Origin: Chloroflexota bacterium
GTDB lineage: Bacteria; Chloroflexota; Anaerolineae; Anaerolineales; Anaerolineaceae
Direction: 5' to 3'
DNA: 64,000 nt
NCBI GenBank assembly: GCA_004347695.1
Contig: SLTK01000012.1
Span: 1 to 64,000, forward strand
The position numbers and the translations under genes are program-made. Shown here in pieces: positions 17,539 through 26,552 of this stretch (positions are counted from its first letter, which is position 1; each line of letters begins with the position of its first letter). A model generated the notes under the pieces. That model did not search any database and was not told the DNA's origin. It was given only the letters and a program-made list of their open reading frames with translations.

Positions 17539-18462
17539 CTACTTCAACTCGGGGTGAAGGATACGTACCAGCTCTTCCAGGGCATCCACCAGACGCGGAC
17601 CAGGCCGGCTGACAGTATCGTCATTGAACGGCAGCACCTGTCCGGTCTGTACCGCTTGGATTGTCTCCCAGCCGGCGCGGGCTGCGACCTGCTCAGCAGT
17701 GGTTCCGTAGGCGGCGTCGCCCAGCAGAATAAAGTCCGGGTTGGCAACCAGCAGCGCCTCCTGGCTGAATTGGCCCCATGAGCCTTCCAGCGAAGCAGCC
17801 ACATTTTCGCCGCCCGCCATGATGATCAACTGATCGATGAAAGTGCCGGCTCCGGCGGTCCAGGGTTTGGCGGCTTCAGAACCGTCCAGCTCGTAGAAAA
17901 CTTTGGGTCTGGCAGTAACGCCGGCAACTTTGTCCTCCGCAGCTGCCACCCGCTGCTTCAAACTGTCAACCAGCGCGGTCGCTGCGGGCTCCTTTCCGGT
18001 CAGTTTGCCGACGGTGATCAAATTGGCATACATTCCTTCGATATCTGTCGGATTTGACAGGTAATAGACGGTTACGCCAAGATCTTCCAGGGCTTTGACC
18101 TGTTCAGGGGTGTTGATTTCCGCTGCGAGCACCAGGTCCGGCTTGAGGTTGACAATTTGCTCGAAGTTGTAGTCGCCCATCGACCCGCCCACGCTGGGTA
18201 ACGCGATGGCTGATTCAGGATAATTGGTGAACTCATCCCGGCCAACCACCTGGCTGCCCGCGCCAACTGCGAAAAGGATTTCGGTATTGGACGGCGCCAG
18301 CGATACGACCCGCTGCGCGGGAGCGCTCAGGGTGACTTCACGGCCAAGGCCGTCGGTCATAACCATGGGCGCCGTTGTGGATGTAACGGCCGCGGGAGCG
18401 CAGGCTGCCAGCAGGACGGTCAGCAGCGCAAGGATAAGCAAGAGTTTTGAGAAGCGTTTCAC
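17539..18462 (-). CDS. btuF: Cobalamin-type ABC transporter binding lipoprotein
   Basis: A 307-residue helical-backbone metal/cobalamin binding protein. The lipobox LLAACAP anchors it to the membrane. The two lobes carry QRVVSLAPSNTEILFAVG and the GRDEFTNYP segment typical of BtuF. The GTG at 18462 has GAGGT five bases upstream and sets the signal peptide correctly; the longer frame to 18534 runs into the terminator region. It is first in a btuF-btuC-btuD operon under a cobalamin riboswitch. Confidence 0.9.
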   Translation of the reverse strand: MKRFSKLLLILALLTVLLAACAPAAVTSTTAPMVMTDGLGREVTLSAPAQRVVSLAPSNTEILFAVGAGSQVVGRDEFTNYPESAIALPSVGGSMGDYNFEQIVNLKPDLVLAAEINTPEQVKALEDLGVTVYYLSNPTDIEGMYANLITVGKLTGKEPAATALVDSLKQRVAAAEDKVAGVTARPKVFYELDGSEAAKPWTAGAGTFIDQLIIMAGGENVAASLEGSWGQFSQEALLVANPDFILLGDAAYGTTAEQVAARAGWETIQAVQTGQVLPFNDDTVSRPGPRLVDALEELVRILHPELK

Positions 18463-18552
18463 GATAGACCTCGATAAAATAGATTGAGATGACTTCCGCT
18501 TACACCGGTCCAACTTAACATAAAGTGATGCCAATTATTCCGACCACTGACA

Positions 18553-18586
18553 ACAAAACCTCCCTGCTTTTTGGGCGAGGGAGGTG
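18553..18586 (-). terminator. Riboswitch-linked intrinsic terminator
   Basis: On the minus strand, CACCTCCCT pairs with AGGGAGG and is followed by TTTTGTTG. It lies between the cobalamin aptamer and btuF, where a ligand-controlled terminator is expected. Confidence 0.7.
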
Positions 18587-18644
18587 AGAAATGCCGTTTG
18601 GCTGTTGCCAGTCCAAAGTCCCCACCTCCTTTCTGCGAGAGCGT

Positions 18645-18775
18645 GGTGAACACCTGCCAGGCGGGCGACCTGGCTTAGAGGGATTCCCTCCTTACAGTTG
18701 CGCGACAGCACCGGACTTGCACCGGTTTCGCCTTCAAGCCTTACCATCCGGGGTAAAAGGCACCTGACAGGTACT
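18645..18775 (-). promoter_or_regulatory. Cobalamin riboswitch
   Basis: On the minus strand the aptamer reads AGGTGCC, then CCGGTGCAAGTCCGG, GCGCAACTGTAAGG and the B12 box AAGCCAGGTCGCC...CCTGGCA, in the order of the cobalamin riboswitch consensus. A terminator hairpin follows before btuF, which implies transcriptional control: high cobalamin would end transcription before the transporter genes. Confidence 0.93.
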
Positions 18776-18859
18776 CATTCAATTGTTACGGTCATTGTAA
18801 GCCGGGAAAGAAGGGGTGTCAAGTATCAGGTATGAAACATCTGGGTGCGTTGCTTCCAA

Positions 18860-19010
18860 CCAAAGAATTGTCAGTAGTAGCGAGGCGAAAGGAATTCAGT
18901 CAAACGAACCAGCACCTGTTAGCCTCGCCTGGTGCCCAAAAGGCAGGTGCAATGCTCCTGGGTTAAAAAACAAGCCAATCGGCCGCGAATGAGGAGCGCT
19001 GTACCTGCAA
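18860..19010 (+). other. Unexplained structured stretch upstream of modA
   Basis: Three competing inverted repeats are packed together: GCGAGGC (18880) with GCCTCGC (18922), GCACCTG (18912) with CAGGTGC (18944), and GCTCCT (18954) with AGGAGC (18992). The arms interleave, so they could form alternative folds. It matches no riboswitch or small RNA I recognise, and strand is assumed from modA downstream. Confidence 0.35.
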
Positions 19011-19202
19011 ATCCACGTTCAAACGCATCTTGAAAGCTATTTATCGGGGCAGCTTTCCGAAAGACACTATGAACGGTGCATCTTTAGGTGTGATTCTTGG
19101 TGTGCGGTGCGCTTAAGCAAACCCTACCACGGTTATTATTCATTTAATGAGTATAATTCCCCTACGAGAACACCGCCAACCCAGCCGGTAGAGATAATCC
19201 AA

Positions 19203-20009
19203 TTGAAACCCTCTCGATTTTTTCGTCATTTTATCCTGCTGACCATCCTTTTTTATTCAGCGGGTTGCGCTAACGCCGCCCCATCCCTCCAGCCGGTGAC
19301 CATCACCGTCTCTGCGGCAGCTTCTCTGACCGAATCTTTCACTGAAATTGGGAATTTGTTTCGCGATGCCAACCCAAACGTTGAAGTCGTATTTAATTTT
19401 GCCGGGTCGCAGGAACTTGCTCAGCAGATCATCCATGGCGCAGTAGTCGATGTGTTTGCCAGCGCCAACGGCAAGCAGATGGATCTGGTTCTGGCCGAGA
19501 AAAAAATGCCTGCAGAAGCAAAAGCAACATTTGCCGCCAATCAGTTGGTGGTCATCTACCCACGGGACAACCCGGGGAATTTGACGGGGTTAGCCGATCT
19601 GGCTCGCCCGGGGCTGAAGCTGGTTTTTGCCGGGCCGGAAGTGCCGGTTGGGCAGTACAGTTTGGATTTCCTGGCGCTGGCCGAAAAAAGTGGGATATTC
19701 GGACCAGGATATCAACAAGCCGTGATGAAGAACATCGTGTCCTATGAAAACAACGTGCGGGCCGTGCTCACCAAAATTGGCTTGGGGGAGGCTGACGCCG
19801 GAATTGTTTACACCACCGATGCCAACAGCGCCAAAGGTCAAATTGGCCTGATAGAGATTCCCCCAACATTGAATATTACGGCCGAGTATCCCATACTGGC
19901 GCTGCCTGACAGTTCGCAGGTTGAAATGGCGCAGGCTTTCGTCGATTTTGTGCTCTCGCCAACCGGGCAAGCTGTGTTAAAAGGCTATGGGTTTAAGCCA
20001 GCCAGATAA
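19203..20009 (+). CDS. modA: Molybdate-binding ABC lipoprotein
   Basis: About 268 residues. A lipobox (LFYSAGC) follows a hydrophobic signal. The mature part has SAAASLTESFTEIG, NFAGSQELAQQI, GIVYTTDA and the C-terminal FVDFVLSPTGQAVL typical of ModA, which binds molybdate or tungstate outside the membrane. The TTG at 19203 gives a standard signal peptide; a GTG at 19107 would give an odd 32-residue leader, and a TATAAT at 19152-19157 lies inside it. No modB or modC follows, so the gene is an orphan here. Confidence 0.85.
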   Translation: MKPSRFFRHFILLTILFYSAGCANAAPSLQPVTITVSAAASLTESFTEIGNLFRDANPNVEVVFNFAGSQELAQQIIHGAVVDVFASANGKQMDLVLAEKKMPAEAKATFAANQLVVIYPRDNPGNLTGLADLARPGLKLVFAGPEVPVGQYSLDFLALAEKSGIFGPGYQQAVMKNIVSYENNVRAVLTKIGLGEADAGIVYTTDANSAKGQIGLIEIPPTLNITAEYPILALPDSSQVEMAQAFVDFVLSPTGQAVLKGYGFKPAR

Positions 20010-20087
20010 CAACGTTGTTGCGCCGTTATAATATCCTCTGCTGGCCGCGACGCGTGCTTTTGGTCGAGGCGAAAACTGGAGGATAAC

Positions 20088-20681
20088 ATGGCAACCGAAA
20101 AAGAGAAGATGCTGGCTGGCGAGTTATATGATTCAACCGATCCGCAACTGGTTGCTGAGCGCCGCCATGCGCGCGATTTAACCCGTGCTTTCAACGACAC
20201 AGCCGCCGGTGATGGCCCTCTGCGCAAACAGATTCTAACCGAGTTGTTCGGCAGCGTTGGCAGGCATGTTGGTATCGAACCGCCCTTTCACTGCGATTAC
20301 GGTTACAACATCCACCTGGGCGATAATGTCTTTTTCAATTTCAACTGCGTGGTGCTGGATGTCATGCAGGTGGAGATCGGCAGCAATACCATGTTCGGGC
20401 CCAATGTCCAGATCTACACCGCCACCCACCCGCTCGACGCGGCCGAACGCCGCAGCGGACTGGAGTTTGCCAGGTCGATCAAGATCGGCTGCGACGTGTG
20501 GGTTGGCGGGTCGGTGGTCATCGCTCCAGGTGTCAGCATTGGCGATCGCAGCGTGATTGGCGCTGGCAGCGTGGTGGTGAAGGATATTCCGGCAGATGTC
20601 TTCGCCGCAGGCAATCCATGCAAAATCATCCGTTATTTACAGACCCCAACCGACCTGCCCGGTGAATGCAATGTGGGGTAA
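20088..20681 (+). CDS. maa: Maltose/galactoside-type O-acetyltransferase
   Basis: A 197-residue left-handed beta-helix acyltransferase. The N-terminal helical Mac domain (EKMLAGELYDSTDPQL) and the hexapeptide-repeat coil (IGCDVWVGGSVVIAPGVSIG, AGSVVVKDIP) are clear, with the catalytic histidine in YTATHPLDA. It acetylates sugars from acetyl-CoA. GGAGG precedes the ATG. It stands alone. Confidence 0.9.
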   Translation: MATEKEKMLAGELYDSTDPQLVAERRHARDLTRAFNDTAAGDGPLRKQILTELFGSVGRHVGIEPPFHCDYGYNIHLGDNVFFNFNCVVLDVMQVEIGSNTMFGPNVQIYTATHPLDAAERRSGLEFARSIKIGCDVWVGGSVVIAPGVSIGDRSVIGAGSVVVKDIPADVFAAGNPCKIIRYLQTPTDLPGECNVG

Positions 20682-20732
20682 ACGTTTACTTCGGTCCAGG
20701 CTAGGGGATACGTTTCGATACTGCGACGCTTC

Positions 20733-20835
20733 GGCAGGCTCAGCGCAGGCACGCTCAGTGCGCACAGGCTCAGCGCAGGCAGGCTCAGCGCAGGCACGCT
20801 CAGTGCGCGCAGGTTTAGTTCAAGCAAACTCAGTA
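20733..20835 (+). repeat. Degenerate tandem repeat, about 14-15 bp unit
   Basis: Six or seven successive units of the type CAGGCTCAGCGCAGG / CACGCTCAGTGCG decay towards the right end. The same core (GGCTCAGTGCAGGCAGG) occurs singly near 2815 and 3375. No gene fits here; open frames across it have a repetitive serine/alanine/glutamine content only. Confidence 0.75.
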
Positions 20836-20861
20836 CAGACTAGCCCAATGCAGACATGCTT

Positions 20862-20906
20862 ACTCACAGAGTGCCCCCATCGGGCCCTCTGTGGGTGTGG
20901 GCAGAC
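20862..20906. repeat. CTCACAGAG hairpin repeat, copy 1
   Basis: ACTCACAGAG...GGGC pairs imperfectly with GCCCTCTGTGGGTG. Relatives with the same arms occur at 53363-53406 and 62546-62588. Confidence 0.5.
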
Positions 20907-21028
20907 TGCGTAAGTATGTCATTCTGAACCGCGCAGCGGTGAAGAATCTGCCACCAGCCTTGCTCTTAATCCTTTAATTTATCCCTCCGTTGCGTTACAA
21001 TAGGCGGATTCCAATTTCAGGTCGTTTA

Positions 21029-21949
21029 ATGCCGCTATCTATCCGTATTTTTGTCTTCATCATCCCGGGTACTATTCTTCTTCTAATCGCGGCAGGCAGC
21101 CTGTGGCTGGTCAGGCTGGCTTTCTACCCGCGCCGGTTCACTTACGAAAAAAGTTTCGCAATCGAAGTAGGGCATGGCCGTTTGGATAATGCCGAGTACC
21201 AATCCTGGCCCAAGCAGGAAGTTACCATTCGCTCGCCGCACGGCTATGACCTCTCCGGCACCTGGTTTCCACAAACCGGGTGCGACAAGACGATCATCAT
21301 GCTGCATGGTTTCCCATACACGCGGGTTGGCATGATCAAGTACATACCGTTCTTCCGCCGCCGCGGGTTCAATGTGTTGATTTACGACCAGCGCTTCTTT
21401 GGGCGCAGCGGCGGTCCGAACACCAGCTACGGCTTTTACGAGAAGGACGATTTAAAGGCAGCCTTCGATTGGGTTGTAGAAAAAACCGGTCCGCAGGGGA
21501 TTATTGGCACGTTGGGGGAATCAATGGGCGGGGCGATCGTGCTGCAGCACGGCGCCATCGATCCGCGCCCGGCGTTTATTATCGCCGACTCAAGCTACGC
21601 CGACCTGCGTGAGGCCATGGCGCTGCGCCTGCAGAATGAGTACCACTTGCCTGCCTTCCCCCTGCTCAATTTTGGCGCCTGGTTGATCACCGCTTTCGGC
21701 GATTTCAATTTTTCGCAAGTAATTCCGGAACGAGACGTTGCGAACCTTCAGATGCCGATTCTGTTCGTCCACAGCCTGGAGGACAAGGAAGTACCCCCGT
21801 CGCATGGACGGCGCTTGTTCGCAGCCAAACGTCACGGTTTGCGCCGCCTGTACCTGGCGCCAAACGCCGGTCACGTGGAAGCAGCCTGGCGCGATCGGAC
21901 GACCTATGACCACGAGGTGGGAGAGTTCTTGAGAGAGGCGGGCTTTTAA
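21029..21949 (+). CDS. Membrane-anchored alpha/beta hydrolase
   Basis: About 306 residues. One N-terminal membrane helix (about 5-28) anchors a serine-hydrolase domain. It has MLHGFPYTR (oxyanion region), the nucleophile elbow GESMGGA, the acid region SLEDKEVPP and the histidine in PNAGHVEAA. It resembles the S33/serine aminopeptidase-like group with a preserved Ser-Asp-His set. The ATG at 21029 is preferred to a TTG at 20990. The substrate is unknown. Confidence 0.85.
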   Translation: MPLSIRIFVFIIPGTILLLIAAGSLWLVRLAFYPRRFTYEKSFAIEVGHGRLDNAEYQSWPKQEVTIRSPHGYDLSGTWFPQTGCDKTIIMLHGFPYTRVGMIKYIPFFRRRGFNVLIYDQRFFGRSGGPNTSYGFYEKDDLKAAFDWVVEKTGPQGIIGTLGESMGGAIVLQHGAIDPRPAFIIADSSYADLREAMALRLQNEYHLPAFPLLNFGAWLITAFGDFNFSQVIPERDVANLQMPILFVHSLEDKEVPPSHGRRLFAAKRHGLRRLYLAPNAGHVEAAWRDRTTYDHEVGEFLREAGF

Positions 21950-22032
21950 GCTGCAACTTCGCATCCACGACCAATAAATCGGCTAATAATTTTTTTACCG
22001 CCTTGCAATTTTTTTTAGTCGGACTAATCTCA

Positions 22033-24018
22033 ATGTTCAGGCACTTGTTTATTAGAATCACAGCTTTCCAAACCCTTAACTTCGGCGTACTCGCCATCCT
22101 GGTCGGGTTGCTGAGCGGCGCCGTGGTATGGCTGTTCAAGATTTTGATTACGCTGCTCCGAAGCGGACTATTCGGGATCTCCGATACCGTGGGCAGTTGG
22201 TCGGTCGCGCTCATTCCGATCTTAGGTGGCGCTGCCGTAGGCCTGTTGGTGATGCGTTTCATCAGCAACGAGACGTTGCATGGGACAGCCAGCGTTATGC
22301 AATCCGTAGCACTGACAGGCGGACGGCTGCGCTACCAGAAAACCCCCGTAAAAACCCTGGTTGCAGTCCTCTCGCTCGGCAGCGGAGCTTCGGTCGGTCC
22401 TGAAGATCCTTCAGTGTTTATTGGCGCAAGTATCGGGTCGATGTTCGGGCAGGTATTCCATCTTTCCGAAGACCGTCTGCGTACCCTGGTAGCCGGCGGG
22501 GCAGCCGCGGCGATTGCAGCCGCGTTTAATGCCCCGATCGCCGGGGTGTTTTTTACTCTGGAGATCGTCCTTGGAGAAATTGGCGGCAGCGCCATGGGCA
22601 TGATCCTGGTCTCGGCGGTAACCTCGGCCGTTTTTACTCAAGCTGTTTCAGGCAGCACGCCCGCTTTCCAGATTCCACAATACCGCTTTAACTCCGCCTG
22701 GGAGCTGCCTCTATACCTCGGACTTGGCCTGCTTGCGGGGCCGGTTTCAGCGTTTTATGTGCGCCTATTGTATAAATTACAGGATCTGTTCAACAGGTGG
22801 CGCATTCCTGCCTGGGTCAAACCGGCAGCTGCCGGCGCGGTTGTTGGACTGGCAGGACTTTTTCTGCCGCAAATTTTCGGCGATGGGTATGAAACCATTG
22901 GCTCGATCCTCAACCGAGGTTCTTTTACATTCTCTCTGTTGTTCGCCCTGCTGGTAGCCAAACTCATCTTGACACCGGTTAGTATTGGCGGAGGATTTTA
23001 CGGCGGCGTCTTTGCACCATCGTTGTTCCTGGGAGCTACCCTGGGTGCAGCTTTTGGTTTGTTAGCTGAACAAGTCTTCCCAGTGCTCAACATCGAGCCG
23101 GCAGCCTTTGCTTTGGTAGGCATGGCGGCGGTATTAGCCGGAGCGGTCCATGCGCCGCTGACCGCCTCCCTCCTGCTATTTGAGATGACCGCCGACTACC
23201 ATATCATCCTGCCGCTGCTGTTTTCGGTAGCAGTCAGCATGCTGGTGTCCCAGCGTATCCAGCGCGACTCTGTTTATGCTATGGGGTTGGCGCGCCACGG
23301 GATTCGCCTGGACCGCGGGCGGGATGTGGAGGTGCTCTCGACCATAACCGTTGGCGAGGTGATGCGGCCCGTCCCAGATACACTGACCGAGGGCATGACG
23401 CTTAACGAAGCCAGCAATGTGCTGGAAAGAAACCGCCGCCAGGGTATGGCAGTGGTCAGCCCGCAGAAGGAATTAGTTGGGATGTTAACGCTGCAGGACA
23501 TTGACCGTGCGCTTGAGCAGGATAGGGGTGGATCGTCCGTTGGTGAGGTTTGCACACGCGATCTAATCAAAACCACACCGGATGAATCGTTGGCAGAAGC
23601 GCTGCAGCGCATGTCGCAGCGCGACCTTGGCCGCCTGCCGGTGGTAGCGCCTGATAATCCCCTCAAACTAGTTGGCATTCTGCGGCGGGTGGATGTGATT
23701 CATGCCTATGCGTTAGCCCTGACGCGGCGCACCACTCAGCGCCATCACGAACAAACCTCACGGCTGGATGCTTACACACCCGCGGGAGTCGATGTATCGG
23801 ACATCATTGTCGAAGTGAACTCGCCGGTGGATGGCAAACGCATGAGCGAAATCCCATTTCCACGTGAGAGCGTGATTGCCAGCGTGCAGCGCGGACAAAA
23901 AGTATTCATCCCGCGCGGCAGCACCCATCTGCAGGCTGGTGATGTACTTGTGGTGGTTGCTGAAGGCACTGCTCGTGACGAAGCGATCCGACTATGTCAA
24001 AAAATAGACAGGAAATAA
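22033..24018 (+). CDS. clcA: ClC chloride channel/antiporter with CBS and RCK-C domains
   Basis: About 661 residues. The membrane part (1-400) keeps the ClC landmarks GSGASVGPEDPSVFIGA, where most family members have GREGP, and GGGFYGGVFAPSLFLGA. Two CBS domains follow (about 430-550; VMRPVPDTLTEGMTLNEASNVL and TTPDESLAEALQRMSQ). A C-terminal RCK/TrkA-C domain (about 575-655) may bind a ligand. It moves chloride or a related anion across the membrane. The ATG at 22033 fits the first helix. It converges on rnj through a long hairpin. Confidence 0.92.
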   Translation: MFRHLFIRITAFQTLNFGVLAILVGLLSGAVVWLFKILITLLRSGLFGISDTVGSWSVALIPILGGAAVGLLVMRFISNETLHGTASVMQSVALTGGRLRYQKTPVKTLVAVLSLGSGASVGPEDPSVFIGASIGSMFGQVFHLSEDRLRTLVAGGAAAAIAAAFNAPIAGVFFTLEIVLGEIGGSAMGMILVSAVTSAVFTQAVSGSTPAFQIPQYRFNSAWELPLYLGLGLLAGPVSAFYVRLLYKLQDLFNRWRIPAWVKPAAAGAVVGLAGLFLPQIFGDGYETIGSILNRGSFTFSLLFALLVAKLILTPVSIGGGFYGGVFAPSLFLGATLGAAFGLLAEQVFPVLNIEPAAFALVGMAAVLAGAVHAPLTASLLLFEMTADYHIILPLLFSVAVSMLVSQRIQRDSVYAMGLARHGIRLDRGRDVEVLSTITVGEVMRPVPDTLTEGMTLNEASNVLERNRRQGMAVVSPQKELVGMLTLQDIDRALEQDRGGSSVGEVCTRDLIKTTPDESLAEALQRMSQRDLGRLPVVAPDNPLKLVGILRRVDVIHAYALALTRRTTQRHHEQTSRLDAYTPAGVDVSDIIVEVNSPVDGKRMSEIPFPRESVIASVQRGQKVFIPRGSTHLQAGDVLVVVAEGTARDEAIRLCQKIDRK

Positions 24019-24069
24019 TAAATCCAAACATTTTTTGGTGTGAACCACCAAAAAATGTTTGGATTTATT
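24017..24069. terminator. Perfect 24-bp-arm hairpin between converging genes
   Basis: AATAAATCCAAACATTTTTT plus GGTG pairs without mismatch to its complement across a five-base loop. It overlaps the clcA stop and serves as a bidirectional terminator for clcA and rnj. The arm is unusually long for that job. Confidence 0.8.
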
Positions 24070-24118
24070 GAATACCCGCCCCATTCCTGGAGCGGGCAAG
24101 GGTGTGGTTGACCGGATT

Positions 24119-25762
24119 TTATTCCCGCGCCACTGTGACGTAAACAATCGGGCGGCGGTGCGTTTCGCTGTAAAACAGGTTGCCCAATTCTTTTTCGACA
24201 TCTTTGGCCAGGTTGCCGTTGACCGATCCGTTCAGCAGGTTCTGGACGCGCTTGCGCGCTTCCACCAGCAGGCTGTCGCTGTCGCGTGAGAGCAAAAAGC
24301 CGCGGCTGGAGATCTGCGGATCGCGCCGCAGGCTGCCGCTGAAGCGGTCGAGCGTCAGGTTGACCAGTACGATGCCGTCGCGGGCCAAAACCTCGCGTTC
24401 AGCCATCACGTCCTCATCCACCTCGCCAACACTCGAGCCTTCGACGAAGACAAACGAGGTCGCCACTTTTTCGCCCAGTTTCATCGAATCAGCATCGAGC
24501 TCGAGCGATTGGCCGTTTTCAATAATGGCGATATTTTCGGAGGGGATGCCCACCTGGCGCGCCAGGCGCGCATGTTGGTGCAGGTGGCGCAGCTCGCCGT
24601 GGATCGGAATGACGAATTTCGGCCGCGTCAGGTGAATCAGCAGCTTCATCTCTTCCTGGCTGGCATGCCCGGAGACATGCACCGGCGCGAGCGCTTCATG
24701 GATCACGCTGGCGCCGCGCTGGAACAGGCGGTTGATGGTGCGGTACACGTTCTCTTCGTTGCCCGGGATGGGGTGCGATGAAAGCACCACCGTGTCGCCG
24801 GGTTTGATATCGAACAGCCGGTTGGTTCCGGTGCTAAGCCGCCCCATGATGGAGGTCGGCTCGCCCTGAGAACCGGTGCACATGATCACCACGTCCTTGT
24901 CGGGCATGGTTAGCGCCTGTTCGATGCTGACGATCAGTTTATCGTCGATGTCCAGGTAGCCCAGCTTGCGCGCCATCTTCATATTGTCCTGCATGCTGGT
25001 GCCAACAAAGGCCAATTTCCGGCCGTAGCGTTCGGTGGCGGCTGCCACCTGCTGCATGCGTGAAATCAGCGAGGCAAAGCTGGCCAGAATGATGCGTCCC
25101 TCGGTTTCGCGGAAGACGGTGTCGAAGGCGCCGTCGATGACCCGCTCGGAAGGCGTCCAGCCGGGGCGCTCGGCATTGGTCGAATCGGCCAACAGCGCCA
25201 GCACGCCGCGCTGCGAGAACTCGGCCAGCTTGGCGTAGTCGGAGGGCCAGTTGTCCACCGGGGTATGGTCGAACTTGTAGTCCGATTGGTGCACGATCAG
25301 CCCGACCGGCGTGGTGATGCCCAGACCAACCCCGTCGGGGATGGAATGGCAGACGTGGAAGAATTCCACTTTGAACGGCCCGACCTGGACGGTGTCGCCA
25401 GCCTGCACGGTGTGCAGGTTGGCGCGGTCCAGCCCGCCCTGCTTGCCAAGTTTGACCTCCAGCAGGCCGCGGGTGAGCGGGGTGGCGTACACCGGCGCGT
25501 TGACCTCTGCCAGCACATGCTTGATGGCGCCGGTGTGGTCCTCGTGTCCGTGGGTGATGATGATGCCGCGCACTTTATTGCGCCGCTCGATCAGGTAGCT
25601 GATGTCGGGGATAATGTAATCCACCCCGTGCATATCGTTCTCGGGAAACATCAGGCCGGTATCGACGACCAGAATCTCGCCGCCGTACTCATATACCATC
25701 ATATTGCGTCCAACTTCCCCCAGGCCTCCCAGGGGCAGGATGCGTAATTTATTTGCTTTCAT
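24119..25762 (-). CDS. rnj: Ribonuclease J
   Basis: About 547 residues. A metallo-beta-lactamase/beta-CASP RNase with the GGLGEVGRN opening, the dinuclear zinc motif THGHEDHTGA, and the beta-CASP blocks TGSQGEP, SSHPIPGNE and VSGHASQEE. RNase J both cuts within RNA and degrades it 5'-to-3', and it matures rRNA. The C-terminal domain (450-547) is present. The ATG at 25762 is used; a second in-frame ATG lies five codons upstream. A structured 5' leader precedes it. Confidence 0.95.
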   Translation of the reverse strand: MKANKLRILPLGGLGEVGRNMMVYEYGGEILVVDTGLMFPENDMHGVDYIIPDISYLIERRNKVRGIIITHGHEDHTGAIKHVLAEVNAPVYATPLTRGLLEVKLGKQGGLDRANLHTVQAGDTVQVGPFKVEFFHVCHSIPDGVGLGITTPVGLIVHQSDYKFDHTPVDNWPSDYAKLAEFSQRGVLALLADSTNAERPGWTPSERVIDGAFDTVFRETEGRIILASFASLISRMQQVAAATERYGRKLAFVGTSMQDNMKMARKLGYLDIDDKLIVSIEQALTMPDKDVVIMCTGSQGEPTSIMGRLSTGTNRLFDIKPGDTVVLSSHPIPGNEENVYRTINRLFQRGASVIHEALAPVHVSGHASQEEMKLLIHLTRPKFVIPIHGELRHLHQHARLARQVGIPSENIAIIENGQSLELDADSMKLGEKVATSFVFVEGSSVGEVDEDVMAEREVLARDGIVLVNLTLDRFSGSLRRDPQISSRGFLLSRDSDSLLVEARKRVQNLLNGSVNGNLAKDVEKELGNLFYSETHRRPIVYVTVARE

Positions 25763-25810
25763 TTGTTGAAAAATCAACCCTTTCTAAAATAAAGAAGTAT
25801 TTGTTTTAAA

Positions 25811-25871
25811 CACAGCCAGGCTGTGGTTTATGGTCATAAATTAAACCCCGGTGCTGAGAACGCTACCGGGG
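25811..25871 (-). promoter_or_regulatory. Two hairpins in the rnj leader
   Basis: CACAGCC/GGCTGTG (25811-25825) and CCCCGGT/ACCGGGG (25846-25871) lie in the 5' leader of rnj. They may be a regulatory structure or target of RNase J itself; that is inference. Confidence 0.45.
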
Positions 25872-26060
25872 CAAATCGACTTGCCAGAGGCTGCTTTCAC
25901 AGCCGCGAACGAAACATTCCCACCTGGAATTTTTATTACCAGTTTCTAGTATTTTAACATAGGAATGCGGATTTGTCAAAAAGCGTGTCAAGTGTCAAGG
26001 ACTATGTTTCACGGTTCAAACCTCATAACCTGCTTCTCTACCCAGATATTTTAGCTATTT

Positions 26061-26453
26061 TCAACCATGTCCTGCAGCAGTTGCTTTACTCCCAAACAGG
26101 CTTATTACGCCCAATACGATCCACAGCGAGCCGGCAATATTCGAATAGTCGCCGTAGGGCAGGAAATTCGCGGCACGGATGCCGGTAAATGGAAGCACCA
26201 CCATGGCCAGACCCAGCAGGATCATCAGCCCCGATATTGCCGGAGAGAACTCCTGTTTGCGGGTTTGGACCACTGCCCATGCCGCGATTGCGGCAAAGAT
26301 AAGATTGGGAACGATTAAGGGCAAAATAGTAGCGGTCATGTCGAAATTTGCGCTGGCATATTGCCTTGCGGCTTTCCAGACGTAATCAAGGAGGTAGGCG
26401 GCAATAGACACTACTACGATCACCCCGATGATTAACCTATTTCTCTTGTTCAT
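26061..26453 (-). CDS. Four-helix membrane protein, unknown
   Basis: A 130-residue protein with four hydrophobic segments (about 7-25, 42-62, 75-92 and 105-121). The N-terminus is positively charged (MNKRNR). I recognise no family. It ends the secreted-protein array region and has about 100 bases of spacer before the next gene upstream. Confidence 0.6.
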   Translation of the reverse strand: MNKRNRLIIGVIVVVSIAAYLLDYVWKAARQYASANFDMTATILPLIVPNLIFAAIAAWAVVQTRKQEFSPAISGLMILLGLAMVVLPFTGIRAANFLPYGDYSNIAGSLWIVLGVISLFGSKATAAGHG

Positions 26454-26552
26454 TCAATATCCTTATTTGCGCTTGGGATAGTTGGTAAACATTCAAACGA
26501 AGACTCGGACGAGTGGAATACCCCACAATGTATAAACATTAGAGAATAGCAC

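Noticed and set aside
20596..20913. Open frame encoding a Ser/Ala/Gln repeat protein
   Set aside because: It is the reading of the tandem DNA repeat at 20733-20835 and starts inside the acetyltransferase gene in another frame.
24017..24069. Phage attachment site at the clcA-rnj hairpin
   Set aside because: There is no integrase, no second copy and no change in composition across the hairpin. A terminator explains the position.
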